A DNA stretch of 55,281 nt from assembly GCF_014596465.1 (NCBI RefSeq), contig NZ_MECK01000224.1, forward strand, positions 1-55,281, in the 5' to 3' direction. A program made the position numbers and the translations under genes. The notes under the pieces were generated by a model that did no database searches, was not told the origin of the DNA, and saw only the letters and a list, made by a program, of their open reading frames with translations. Source of the DNA: Streptomyces sp. CBMA123. GTDB taxonomy: Bacteria > Actinomycetota > Actinomycetes > Streptomycetales > Streptomycetaceae. Positions 15,775-23,873 of this stretch are shown piece by piece. Position 1 is the stretch's first letter. Every line of letters begins with the position of its first letter.

Positions 15775-16506
15775 GAGGCCGCCGAGACCGGGCGGGGTGA
15801 GCAGCCGGCGCCATGGAGTGGCTGCGGATCGACGCTCGCCGGACGCGGCGCGGATCCTCCAGACGGTGAAGCTGCGGGCGTTCAATCCGCGCGCGGTCGA
15901 GTGGCAGCGCATGCACGCGGTCGCCGCCGTGTTCCACCTCCAGCACGGCCACCTCGACCCCACCGACAAGACCAAGCACGCCGAGCTGATCTCCTGGCTC
16001 ACCCGCCAGCGCCACCTGAACGGCCAGGGCCTGCTCGACCCGGCACGGGTCAGCGAGTTGGACGCGCTCGGCATGATCTGGTCGAAGAACGCCAACGCCT
16101 GGGAACGCGGGCCGCCTACGCCGCCGCGTTCCACCACCAGCACGGCCACCTCGCCATCCCCGCGACCGCCAAGCTGGACGACTACGCGGTGGGCGCGTGG
16201 ATGCGCCGCCAGCGCAAGGTCGACAACCTCACCACCGAGCAGGTCGCCAAGCTCGACGCGCTGGACGAGCTGTGGCGCCTGGAACCGGACTGGAACCGCT
16301 CCTACCGCCGCCTGCTGGCCTACCTCGCCGCCGGCGGCACCCTGGACGGCCCGGCGAACCGGACCGGCGGCGACGCGGACCCGGCCTTCCGGCCCGGTAC
16401 GTGGCTGCGCAAGCAGGACAAGGCCCGCACCGAGGGGAAGCTGACCGAGCAGCAGACCGCGCTCCTGGACGCGCTCCACCGGCATGCCGAGACCGTCGCC
16501 GGCTGA
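15775..16506 (+). pseudogene. Helicase-associated-repeat protein, decayed copy
   Basis: The DNA is closely similar to 41041-41841. It encodes three helicase-associated (HA) repeats, for example VEWQRMHAVAAVFHLQHGHL, then AAFHHQHGHLAIPATAKLDD and AVGAWMRRQRK, then NRSYRRLLAYLAAGG. Frame is lost near 15820-15850 and again near 16110 (WERG to AYAAAFHH), so no complete protein can be made. HA repeats normally form the C-terminal DNA-binding tail of large superfamily-2 helicases of Streptomyces plasmids and chromosome ends. The left edge lies about 110 bp from the IS701 element. Confidence 0.75.
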
Positions 16507-16530
16507 CCCCGTCCCGCACCGATCCGACCC

Positions 16531-16560
16531 GCCGTCCCGGCCCACCGAGGCCGGGATGGC
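16531..16560 (+). terminator. Hairpin terminator after the HA-repeat remnant
   Basis: GCCGTCCCGGCC pairs with GGCCGGGATGGC (one G-T pair) around CACCGA. The 41.8-kb copy of the gene has the same terminator, which shows that it belongs to the module. Confidence 0.7.
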
Positions 16561-16583
16561 CCGCTTTCCGGAGGAGGACCCAG

Positions 16584-16904
16584 ATGCGCGGCGCTGGCTA
16601 CAACCTGCTGACCCGGCTCCTGACGGACGTCGGCCACACTCCCGAGCAGGCCGCCGCGGCCATCGCCCGGGCCGAGTACGACGTCCTCGACTGGAGCGTG
16701 AGCGTCGCCGAAGGCACCAACTGGCGCTGCCCCGAAGGGCGCACCGAGGACTTCGACACGGGATGGATGGCCGCCTGCGACGCCGCCGGGGCGCGCCTGG
16801 CGGAGCGTGCCGAGCAGGCCCGCGTCGAGGCCCGCAACGACGGTCTCGCTGTCCCGCCGGGAAGAACCTGGTCTACGCATGCCCGTCCGGCCCTGTCTCG
16901 GTGA
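16584..16904 (+). CDS. Small hypothetical protein (possible C-terminal frameshift)
   Basis: 106 residues from ATG 16584 with a perfect GAGGAGG at 16571-16577. It begins MRGAGYNLLTRLLTDVGHTP and continues EQAAAAIARAEYDVLDWSVS and GWMAACDAAGARLAERAEQA, a mostly helical protein. The predicted end VPPGRTWSTHARPALSR is odd. In the neighbouring frame the same DNA reads KNLVYACPSGPVSVIVDGTK before a stop at 16925-16927, which looks more protein-like, so one base may have been lost near 16862. Function unknown. It lies just before the CHAT gene but has no obvious link to it. Confidence 0.5.
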   Translation: MRGAGYNLLTRLLTDVGHTPEQAAAAIARAEYDVLDWSVSVAEGTNWRCPEGRTEDFDTGWMAACDAAGARLAERAEQARVEARNDGLAVPPGRTWSTHARPALSR

Positions 16905-17000
16905 TTGTCGATGGCACCAAGGGCTGAGGACCGGCCTTGGGACCGTGTGGCGCGCGGATCGGCTGACGTGCCGTCACTGGGCGTCATAGGCTGGTCGGGG

Positions 17001-20000
17001 ATGACGCAGGGAGGGGGCTTGGCGATTCCGGGGACGGACGGGGTGGCGACGTCATGGCAGGAGATGGAGATCGTCTGCGGCAGGTGCTCGGTCCGTACCA
17101 CCGCGTGCCTGCGCCGGTTCCTCCACTTTCCGGGCGATGCGCGGGCGGTGCTTGACCTGGTCACGGGCCGGCTCAACATCCACCGGTGCCCGGTGTGCGG
17201 CGCCGGGACCCGAGTGTGGACGCCGGTGGCCGTGGTGGTCGGGGACGGTTCCGAGCTGGCCGTCGGGGGGATCCCGCGGCCTTATCTGTTGCGCTTCGCC
17301 GAGCAAGCCCGCCTGGCCGATGGCACGCTCCCCCGGGTCGTTGGCTATGACTCGGTCGAGCAGCTGGCCGATGCCGTCCGTGGCCGGGCCGACGAACTGC
17401 TCGCCCGCGCGTTGCGGGAGTATGTCGACGGCGACCTACCCGGCTTCCGGGACGAGCGGCTTCCGCTGCTGCTGACACCGCTGACCCTGCTGCTCGCCGA
17501 GTACCAGATCAGGTCTGGGATCATCGCGCCCGGCGAGGTGGCCGAGGAGGCAGCCGAGCGGGTCGCCCGGGCCACCCGGCTGTTCACGACCTGTGTCGTC
17601 GAGCTCGTCGACCGGTCCTTCACCTATGCGTTCCACCACGGCGGGGTCGCCACGCTGCCGCAGGTCCTCGAGGACCGCATCCCCGTCGAGTGCCTGCGAC
17701 CGGAGGTCCTGGCTGCGCTGGCGGCGCGCTGTCCGGCGGTCGATCCAGAGAGCCTGACGGATTCTTCGAAGGTTGACCGGATCCACCGGTACGAGTACCT
17801 CAACAGTTGCGCCCATGCCCTTGCCGGCCAGCCTAACCCGAGGGCGGAGATCTGGGCCGCACTGTGCTTCACGCTCTTCGTCTTGTCGCGTACGCCCGGG
17901 ATCATCGTCGATCCGACCATGCTGCTGACCCCTGAGGTCCTGCGACGGACGATCACCTTCCCCGAGGCCTGGAACGTGGCCATATCCGGGTGGCGCGACA
18001 GCGAGATGCACCGCCACTTCGCGGCCTGGTTCGAACACGTTGGGGCTGGCGAGCGGTTCCGGGACGAGATGGCGGGCGGCCTGCCCGTTTCCCTAGCCGA
18101 CATCGATCAGGACGACGCGAAGCTGACCGCCACGATGCTGGACATAGTGCTTACGAGTGAAGAGACGGGCACCTTCGCCGACATCGGGCTGCTGGCCGGG
18201 GCGTGCTGCCGCTCACTGCTCGCCGCCGGACGCGTCGCCGCGGCCGAGCAGTTCGCTTGGATGCTCTGCCACCGCCTCGTCACGACCGAGCGCGGCGAGG
18301 AACTCGGCTGGACGGTGGTCAACATCGTCTCTGCCTTCGCCGTCGTGTGGGAACACCGCTTCGTCCGCCGTCTCCTAAAGCGCTTCCGCCCCCGGGTCCT
18401 GCGCGCCGGCCCCTCGCCCGAGCTGCGCTCCGCGCTGGAGAACGAGCGCGGCAACCTGCTCCGGTACGAGGGACGGTTGGAGGAGGCCCTCGCCGCCTAT
18501 GAGAGCTCGCAAGCCGCGGCCGCGACGGCGCCGGACGGTATCACTCCGGACCAGCGTCAGACTCTGCGGATCAACCGCGCCATCGTGCTGCGTGACCTGG
18601 GTCGAGTGGACGTGGCGGTCGCCCTGCTTACCGGGGCGCTCGCGGAGGAGCCGCCCGATTCGGTGGCCCGGGTCATGTACTCGATGAGCCTCGCCGAGTG
18701 TCATCTCGTGCTCAACCGGCACGAGGCCGCCCTGGCAGTGCTACGCACAGCCGCCGCCGTACCGCTCTCCCGCGACCGCGTCGGCGAGCGGGTGCCGATC
18801 TTGGCGAGGCTGGCCGAGTTGCGCGCGGCCGTGGAGGAGGAGCCGGTACTCGACGAGCTCCAGGAGGCATGGGAGCTCAGCGCAGGTCTTCGTGGCCCCC
18901 GGGCGGTGGTCAGCGGGGCGATCCTGCACTGCGCGAACCGGGCCACGGTCGCCCAACGGCTGGTGACCTCCGCCAAGGAGTTCCTCACCGACCCGGTCGG
19001 TGCAGGCCCGGTGAGCCTACTGGGGGTGCTGCGCCTGTCCCAGTACCACCGGGAGCGCGGCGAGCTCGACGCGGCGCGGGCGGCGATGGCGCGCGTCGAA
19101 CCGCTGATGGGCGTCGTCGGGCTTCCCTGGCAGTTCCCGTGGCAGCGGTTCCTGCTGGTGGAGCCCGGCGACCCAGCGAAGCGGTGGTCCGCCGCCCGGC
19201 TGGTGCTGGACGCCTTGAACGACGGGATCGTCCAGACATCGGGCGATCCGGATCTGGTCGGCTCCTGGCTTGTCGACAAGGAAGAGGCCCAGCGCGAACT
19301 GGTCGCCTGCATCACTGAGGCCGAGTCCCGCGGCGTCGCCGCTCCGGGCGAGTACCTGCGGGTCTTCGAGTTCGTGAACGGCCGAGAGGTCCGCAGCCGC
19401 CACGCCCCACCCCCGACCGCGCGCCCCGGCCGCACCACCGTCGACCGGACCGCAGCCCTGCTGGAGCGCAGCCGGCTGGCCGGAGTGACGGCCGCCCTGG
19501 CCGCCTTCGTGGAGGCACCCGACGGGCTGCGGGTGGTGACCGCCAGCCCCGACGGAGTGGTACGGTCCGTCCCCCTGGTCGTCGGGTTGCCCGAACTCCG
19601 GGCCCTGAGCGCCGCCTTCGACCGCAGCGCCGGACCGGGCTGTGTGACCGCCCGCCAGCAGAGCCGTGCCCTCGCACCGCTGGAGGACCTCCTGCGCCGG
19701 CTCGGGGAAACGATCGCCGAGCAGACCAGCGCGGGCGAGCACGTAGTTCTGCTTCCCAGCTCAGAGCTACTCGGCCTCCCGCTCCACGCAGCGACCCTGT
19801 CCGGCAACCGGCTGCTACTCGAGCGCAACAGCGTGAGCTACGGGCCCAACCTCGCGGTCGTCGAGTCCGTCCTCGCCGCCGGCCCCCTGCCCGCGCCCGG
19901 CGGATGCCCGGCGGCGGTGCTGAGCGTGCCGAAGGAACGTGACCGCCCGGACTTCGGGGACCGGCTGCGCGGCACCGCAGGCCGCCTCGCCGACCTGCTG

Positions 20001-20543
20001 GGACCGGAGGTCGCCCGGCTCGACGGGACAGACGTCACCAAGGCGGCCTGCCTGGAGCTGCTCCCCGGCGTTCGGCACCTGCTCCTGCTGGCGCACGGCG
20101 CCAACTCCCTGCCTGCGCACGGGCGTGGAGTCTGCGTCTCGGACGGCTCGACGCTGCCGCCGGCCCCGCTGCCGGTCGAACAGGCGGCGGAGCTGCGTCG
20201 GTTCCTGCTCGACGCAGCCGACCTGGTCACCGCGTCAGCCTGTCCGGACGTGGTCGTCTCGATCGCCTGCTCGTCCGGGCGCAGCCGCCCCGGAGCCGGC
20301 GGTACCCGCATCGGACTGGAGCGCGCCCTGTTTGCCGGCGGCACCAGGGCCCTCGTCGCCTCGCTCTGGGACGTCGACCAAGCCTCCGCGCTGACCTTCG
20401 TCGAGGCCCTGTACGCGCACTGGACCGCCGCGCCGGGCCGGCCGCTCGCCCGGCACTACCGTGCGGCGCTCCTGGAGTCCAGAGAGCGCTTCGAACACCC
20501 CTTCCACTGGGCTCCCTTCGCACTGAAGGGCAGCTGGCTGTGA
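17001..20543 (+). CDS. CpXC-TPR-CHAT protein (predicted conflict-system protease)
   Basis: 1180 residues if started at ATG 17001. GTG and ATG codons at 17043 and 17064, and ATG 16905, are alternatives; no site has an ideal ribosome signal. Residues 20-75 form a CpXC-like zinc domain (CGRC at 26-29 and CPVC at 63-66). Residues 75-430 are helical and unrecognised. Residues 440-800 hold TPR-like helix pairs (GRLEEALAAYESSQAA, LGRVDVAVALLTGALAEEPP). The last 300 residues are a CHAT (caspase-family) protease domain with the catalytic His in LLLLAHGAN (H1032) and Cys in SIACSSG (C1090). They end in the usual RALFAGGTRALVASLWDVD and HWAPFALKG motifs. A one-TM partner follows after 16 bp. Role inferred: signal-activated protease effector in defence. 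Confidence 0.88.
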   Translation: MTQGGGLAIPGTDGVATSWQEMEIVCGRCSVRTTACLRRFLHFPGDARAVLDLVTGRLNIHRCPVCGAGTRVWTPVAVVVGDGSELAVGGIPRPYLLRFAEQARLADGTLPRVVGYDSVEQLADAVRGRADELLARALREYVDGDLPGFRDERLPLLLTPLTLLLAEYQIRSGIIAPGEVAEEAAERVARATRLFTTCVVELVDRSFTYAFHHGGVATLPQVLEDRIPVECLRPEVLAALAARCPAVDPESLTDSSKVDRIHRYEYLNSCAHALAGQPNPRAEIWAALCFTLFVLSRTPGIIVDPTMLLTPEVLRRTITFPEAWNVAISGWRDSEMHRHFAAWFEHVGAGERFRDEMAGGLPVSLADIDQDDAKLTATMLDIVLTSEETGTFADIGLLAGACCRSLLAAGRVAAAEQFAWMLCHRLVTTERGEELGWTVVNIVSAFAVVWEHRFVRRLLKRFRPRVLRAGPSPELRSALENERGNLLRYEGRLEEALAAYESSQAAAATAPDGITPDQRQTLRINRAIVLRDLGRVDVAVALLTGALAEEPPDSVARVMYSMSLAECHLVLNRHEAALAVLRTAAAVPLSRDRVGERVPILARLAELRAAVEEEPVLDELQEAWELSAGLRGPRAVVSGAILHCANRATVAQRLVTSAKEFLTDPVGAGPVSLLGVLRLSQYHRERGELDAARAAMARVEPLMGVVGLPWQFPWQRFLLVEPGDPAKRWSAARLVLDALNDGIVQTSGDPDLVGSWLVDKEEAQRELVACITEAESRGVAAPGEYLRVFEFVNGREVRSRHAPPPTARPGRTTVDRTAALLERSRLAGVTAALAAFVEAPDGLRVVTASPDGVVRSVPLVVGLPELRALSAAFDRSAGPGCVTARQQSRALAPLEDLLRRLGETIAEQTSAGEHVVLLPSSELLGLPLHAATLSGNRLLLERNSVSYGPNLAVVESVLAAGPLPAPGGCPAAVLSVPKERDRPDFGDRLRGTAGRLADLLGPEVARLDGTDVTKAACLELLPGVRHLLLLAHGANSLPAHGRGVCVSDGSTLPPAPLPVEQAAELRRFLLDAADLVTASACPDVVVSIACSSGRSRPGAGGTRIGLERALFAGGTRALVASLWDVDQASALTFVEALYAHWTAAPGRPLARHYRAALLESRERFEHPFHWAPFALKGSWL

Positions 20544-20559
20544 CCCGAGGAGAACCATC

Positions 20560-21045
20560 GTGACCCCTGATGCCACCAACCTCGCAACCCGGATCTCCGG
20601 ACTCAGTCGGGAGGAGGCATTCGAGGCCGTCCTCGCACTCGACGACCTGTTGCCTGCCGACACCCCGCAGGACGAGCCCGCCCGGGAGCTCCTGGCGCAG
20701 GTCGAGCAGAGCCCGTACGGGCTCCTCGCCGATGTCGACGACCTAGCCCGGATCATGCTGTCGGCGGCGGCGCTCACGCCGGAGTGCCGGCCTGCGGCCG
20801 AGGAGGCGCTCGACTCCGTGGGGCGCAAGGCGTTCGTTTTCGGTGTCACCGAGATCATCGCGGTGGGCGCGCTGGTGATCGCGGGCCTGGCCCTCGTCCT
20901 CAGCAAAGGGAAGGCCGAGGAGCGGACCAAGCTGGAGCTGGACGAGGACGGCAAGCTGCGTTACGAGAGCGAGGTCGTCTACGCCTCGGGCAGCGGGTTG
21001 GTGCGGGCCCTGGCCAAACTTCTTGGCCGGGCCCAGCAGCCGTAA
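20560..21045 (+). CDS. One-TM helical partner of the CHAT protease
   Basis: 161 residues from GTG 20560, with GAGGAG 7 bases upstream and only 16 bases after the CHAT stop, so almost certainly co-translated. Residues 1-90 are a helical domain (LSREEAFEAVLALDDLLPAD). Residues 95-117 form one transmembrane helix (VTEIIAVGALVIAGLALVLS). Then come a charged region (KAEERTKLELDEDGKLRYES) and a short basic tail. I did not recognise the family. Membrane anchoring next to a CHAT protease suggests a substrate or effector released or activated by cleavage, or a tether; this is inference from operon structure. Confidence 0.75.
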   Translation: MTPDATNLATRISGLSREEAFEAVLALDDLLPADTPQDEPARELLAQVEQSPYGLLADVDDLARIMLSAAALTPECRPAAEEALDSVGRKAFVFGVTEIIAVGALVIAGLALVLSKGKAEERTKLELDEDGKLRYESEVVYASGSGLVRALAKLLGRAQQP

Positions 21046-21189
21046 CGGCCGTCGCGAACCGGTCTCTGCGGCCCGCCCTGCCATCAGCGGGTTGAAATAT
21101 CTTGGCGATGATTTCCAGGACAGAGCGGGGCTGAGTTTGTCGTGAGCTCCCCAGGATCCACAGGCACGCGGTGCGGTCGAGTCTCCCCG

Positions 21190-21540
21190 TCAGTGCGTCC
21201 GGATAGTGTGTGGCAGGCCGCGGAGATTGGGGTGCCGGTGCCGGTGCCGGTGCTGATGGTCGAGGTCGATCGCTCCACCATGTCGCCGGATCGGGTGGTG
21301 GCGAAGTTTCCTGCCTACCGCGAGCTGTTCCGCACCAGGTGTAGAGCACCGATCCGGAGCTGGCCGACGAGGAGCCGGCCGACCGTACCGTGCATTGGTT
21401 GCGTCGTGCCTGGCCCGGCCACACCTGGCCCTTGGCTTGCTGCCGCGCCCTGTGCCTGTGCGCCAGGAGCAGGTGGCGGTGAAGCCGGCCTGCCGCGCGC
21501 TGAGGGGTCCTACTCAGCGGAGGGAGTTCGGCTATAGCCG
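21190..21540 (+). pseudogene. Replication-relaxation family remnant
   Basis: One frame gives PVLMVEVDRSTMSPDRVVAK and FPAYRELFRT, which resembles the 'EvDRgT...l..Kl..Y...' core of Streptomyces plasmid/ICE replication-relaxation proteins. After about 21340 the sense continues in another frame as DPELADEEPADRTVHWLRRA and WPGHTW. No start is visible and the gene is clearly broken. It marks the edge of an old plasmid-like insertion. Confidence 0.45.
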
Positions 21541-21549
21541 TCGCGGTGT

Positions 21550-21777
21550 CGGGTCTGGCGGTGGCCGGCGGAGCAGGCCTCGCGCACGAATCGGGGCAGC
21601 GCGGAGTCCGGTCGGAAGTGCACGTAGGTCTGCGCTGCCTGGATCTGCCAGCGGTTGACTGTGGTTGAGCGCGGAGACCGAGGCCACGACCAGCACGAGG
21701 GAGAGGCACATGGCGAAGAGCACGCCGCTCTGGCCGCCACGACCTGTTCGGGCAGGGGGGTTGCTGCACTCGAGCAT
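21550..21777 (-). pseudogene. 5' fragment of an MFS-type permease gene
   Basis: From ATG 21777 (GAGGGA upstream) the sequence reads MLECSNPPARTGRGGQSGVL and FAMCLSLVLVVASVSALN, which is the first transmembrane helix of DHA2-type drug exporters (the '..LVVASVSALN' turn). Similarity is then lost near 21660 and the frame runs into unrelated sequence. It lies just downstream of tetR on the same strand, with its own TetR-like operator, so the original locus was probably a tetR-regulated efflux gene. Truncated and not functional. Confidence 0.4.
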
Positions 21778-21797
21778 CTTCATTCCCTCATCGTAAA

Positions 21798-21811
21798 TGA
21801 TGATTTCATCA
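21798..21811. promoter_or_regulatory. Putative TetR operator TGATGATTTCATCA
   Basis: A perfect palindrome (TGATGA-TT-TCATCA) lies 20 bases before the truncated permease start. The same TGATG-N4-CATCA form lies at 22613-22626 in the tetR/dioxygenase intergenic region. Confidence 0.6.
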
Positions 21812-21872
21812 GTTACGACCGGACGATCAGCCACGGCTCACGGGTGAGACCCCGCGGGGTTGGGGGATGCGG

Positions 21873-21907
21873 CAGGCCCCCGCACCGTGGAACGGCGCGG
21901 GGGCCTG
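21873..21907 (-). terminator. Hairpin downstream of tetR
   Basis: CAGGCCCCCGC (21873-21883) pairs perfectly with 21897-21907 across 13 bases, 31 bases after the tetR stop. Confidence 0.6.
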
Positions 21908-21937
21908 GACAGGCGCGGGGTCGGCGGGCCGACGGGG

Positions 21938-22585
21938 TCAGGGCAGGTCGGGCAGGGGGCGGACGGAAATCTCGCGGGCCTCGTCCGCGGGGAGCCCGAG
22001 CATGCGCAGGATCATCTCGGCCATCTGCTCGCCAGCCGCCGCGCCGAGGTCGCGCGCCGAGTTGAGCTGGAGCAGGCCGATCAGCGCGCCGCCGACCGCG
22101 GACAGGGCCACGAGCGGGTCTTCGAAGGTGAAGCGGCCGGACGCCTTGCCGACCTCCAGGTCGCGCAGGGCGCGCGGCCCGAGCCCGGTGGCGGCGTTGA
22201 TGTGCGGCAGGCCGCGCAGGCGCAGGATCTGGGTGATCTCGGGGTGCGAGGCGGCCAGCCGCAGCGTGAGGCGGACGCTGGCGGCGAAGACCGCGGCCGG
22301 GTCGTCGATGCCTTCGGTGACGCTGTCGAGCAGCTGGCCGTACTCCTCCAGGGCGTCGCCGACCGCGGCGTCGAACAGGTCGTTCTTGGTCTCGAAGTGG
22401 TTGTAGAACGTGCCGAAACCCACGTCGGCGCGTTCGGCGATCTCCTGGATGCTCGCCGAGGTCTCGCCGGTCTCGGCGAGGATCTGCCGTGCGGCGGCGA
22501 TCAGCGCCTGGCGGGTGCGCGCACGGCGGCGCTCGAAGCGGTTGGCACTCGCGGGGCCGGCGGTGGTGTCGAGCTGGTTCGGCAT
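21938..22585 (-). CDS. TetR/AcrR-family transcriptional repressor
   Basis: 215 residues. The N-terminal HTH reads RTRQALIAAARQILAETGET, SASIQEIAERADVGFGTFYN, HFETKNDLF, the standard TetR three-helix domain. The rest is a helical ligand and dimer domain (LRLRGLPHINAATGLGPRAL) as in regulators of hydrophobic or aromatic ligands. It is divergent from the aromatic-catabolic operon beginning at 22728 and lies upstream of a truncated exporter; palindromes TGATG-N4-CATCA occur before both. It most likely represses the operon and itself until a phenolic acid or its CoA ester binds (inference). No clear ribosome site precedes the start. Confidence 0.9.
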   Translation of the reverse strand: MPNQLDTTAGPASANRFERRRARTRQALIAAARQILAETGETSASIQEIAERADVGFGTFYNHFETKNDLFDAAVGDALEEYGQLLDSVTEGIDDPAAVFAASVRLTLRLAASHPEITQILRLRGLPHINAATGLGPRALRDLEVGKASGRFTFEDPLVALSAVGGALIGLLQLNSARDLGAAAGEQMAEMILRMLGLPADEAREISVRPLPDLP

Positions 22586-22612
22586 ACCGCCAGTCTAGGT
22601 GGCATTCAGATC

Positions 22613-22673
22613 TGATGACTCCATCACTCTGGCCCTTGACGATTGCTCCGGCAAGACTGATTCTTCTATCAGT
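22613..22673. promoter_or_regulatory. Two palindromic operators in the tetR-dioxygenase intergenic region
   Basis: TGATGACTCCATCA (22613-22626) has arms TGATG/CATCA, identical to those at 21798. ACTGATTCTTCTATCAGT (22656-22673) has 6-base arms ACTGAT/ATCAGT with the same TGAT/ATCA core. They lie between the two divergent starts (22585 and 22728), as expected for a dual-control TetR site. Confidence 0.6.
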
Positions 22674-22727
22674 TCAGAGCTTCTCATCAGAAGCGTGTCC
22701 GTGTGAGCCACCCCTGACGGAGCCCCC

Positions 22728-23873
22728 ATGTCGAAGGACCGTGCCCGCCCGCCCGGGCACACCACCGCCCACCAGGACCTGCACAGCGAGCACGGGGCGC
22801 TGCGCGGGGAGCACCCCGGCCGCGCCCGGCAGCCCGTGATCAAGGTGGCGGACCTGGCCTGGCTGGAGTTCGAGAAGCCCGACCTGGCCCGCGCCGAGGT
22901 GTTCGCCCGCGACTTCGGCTTCGCCGTCGCCGCGCGTACCGGCCAGGCGTTGTACCTGCGCGGCACGCTGCCCGGCTCGGCGTGCGTGGTTCTGCGGTGC
23001 GGCCGCACCTCGCGGTTCCTCGGGCCGGTGTTTCGGGCCGCCGAGCGCGCGGATCTGGACCGCCTGGCGCGAGCCACCGGCCGTCCGGTCCGCGACCTCG
23101 GGGAGTTCGGCGGCGGGCAGGTCGTGGACCTGGTCGACCCGTCCGGCTTCCCGGTCCGCGTCGTCCACGGCACCGAGCAGCTCCCGGCCCTGCCCGAACA
23201 GCCCCCGCTCTTGCTCAACTTCGGCGGGGAACGGGCCCGGACCAATGCCACCCAGCGCCCGCCGCGCGAACCGGCCCGCATCCAGCGGCTGGGCCACGTC
23301 GTGCTGGAGACGCCGAGGTTCAGCCGGGCCCTGGACTGGTACCTGGAGACTCTCGGCCTGATCGTCAGTGACTTCCTGTTCCTGGACGGCCAGCGCGGAC
23401 GCGGGCCCACCATGGCGTTCATCCGCTGCGACCAGGGCAGCACGCCGGTCGACCACCACACCCTCGCGATGCACCTGGGCCCGCGCACCGGCTACGTCCA
23501 CTCCGCCTACCAGGTCACCGACCTCGACGCGATCGCCGCCGGCGGGCAGTACCTCGCCGAGCGCGGCTACAAGCGCAGCTGGGGCATCGGCCGGCACATC
23601 CAGGGAAGCCAGCTCTTCGACTACTGGCGAGACCCGGACAGGCTGATGGTCGAGCACTTCGCTGACGGTGACCTGTTCGACTGCGACCTGGAACCCGGCT
23701 GGGCTCCGATGTCCGCCGGCGGCCTGGCCCAGTGGGGCCCGCCCGCCACCCGCGACTTCCTCGGCGCCAACCCCACCCCCGCCCTGATCCGCGAGGTCGT
23801 GCGCGCCCTGCGCGCCGACAACGAGATCGACCCCGGCCGCCTGCTGGGACTGATGAAAGCGATGAACCGATGA
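22728..23873 (+). CDS. VOC-family extradiol ring-cleavage dioxygenase
   Basis: 381 residues from ATG 22728 with GGAG upstream. Two vicinal-oxygen-chelate modules: the N-terminal one around residues 38-145 (VADLAWLEFEKPDLARAEVF) and the catalytic one around 185-315. The Fe(II) ligands are visible: His190 in RLGHVVLE, His258 in GYVHSAYQV, Glu309 in LMVEHF. The length is longer than the 290-300-residue catechol dioxygenases, owing to N- and C-terminal extensions. It should open a catechol-type ring next to the diol. First gene of a four-gene operon; its stop overlaps the next start (ATGA). Regulated by the divergent tetR. Exact substrate not readable from sequence. Confidence 0.88.
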   Translation: MSKDRARPPGHTTAHQDLHSEHGALRGEHPGRARQPVIKVADLAWLEFEKPDLARAEVFARDFGFAVAARTGQALYLRGTLPGSACVVLRCGRTSRFLGPVFRAAERADLDRLARATGRPVRDLGEFGGGQVVDLVDPSGFPVRVVHGTEQLPALPEQPPLLLNFGGERARTNATQRPPREPARIQRLGHVVLETPRFSRALDWYLETLGLIVSDFLFLDGQRGRGPTMAFIRCDQGSTPVDHHTLAMHLGPRTGYVHSAYQVTDLDAIAAGGQYLAERGYKRSWGIGRHIQGSQLFDYWRDPDRLMVEHFADGDLFDCDLEPGWAPMSAGGLAQWGPPATRDFLGANPTPALIREVVRALRADNEIDPGRLLGLMKAMNR

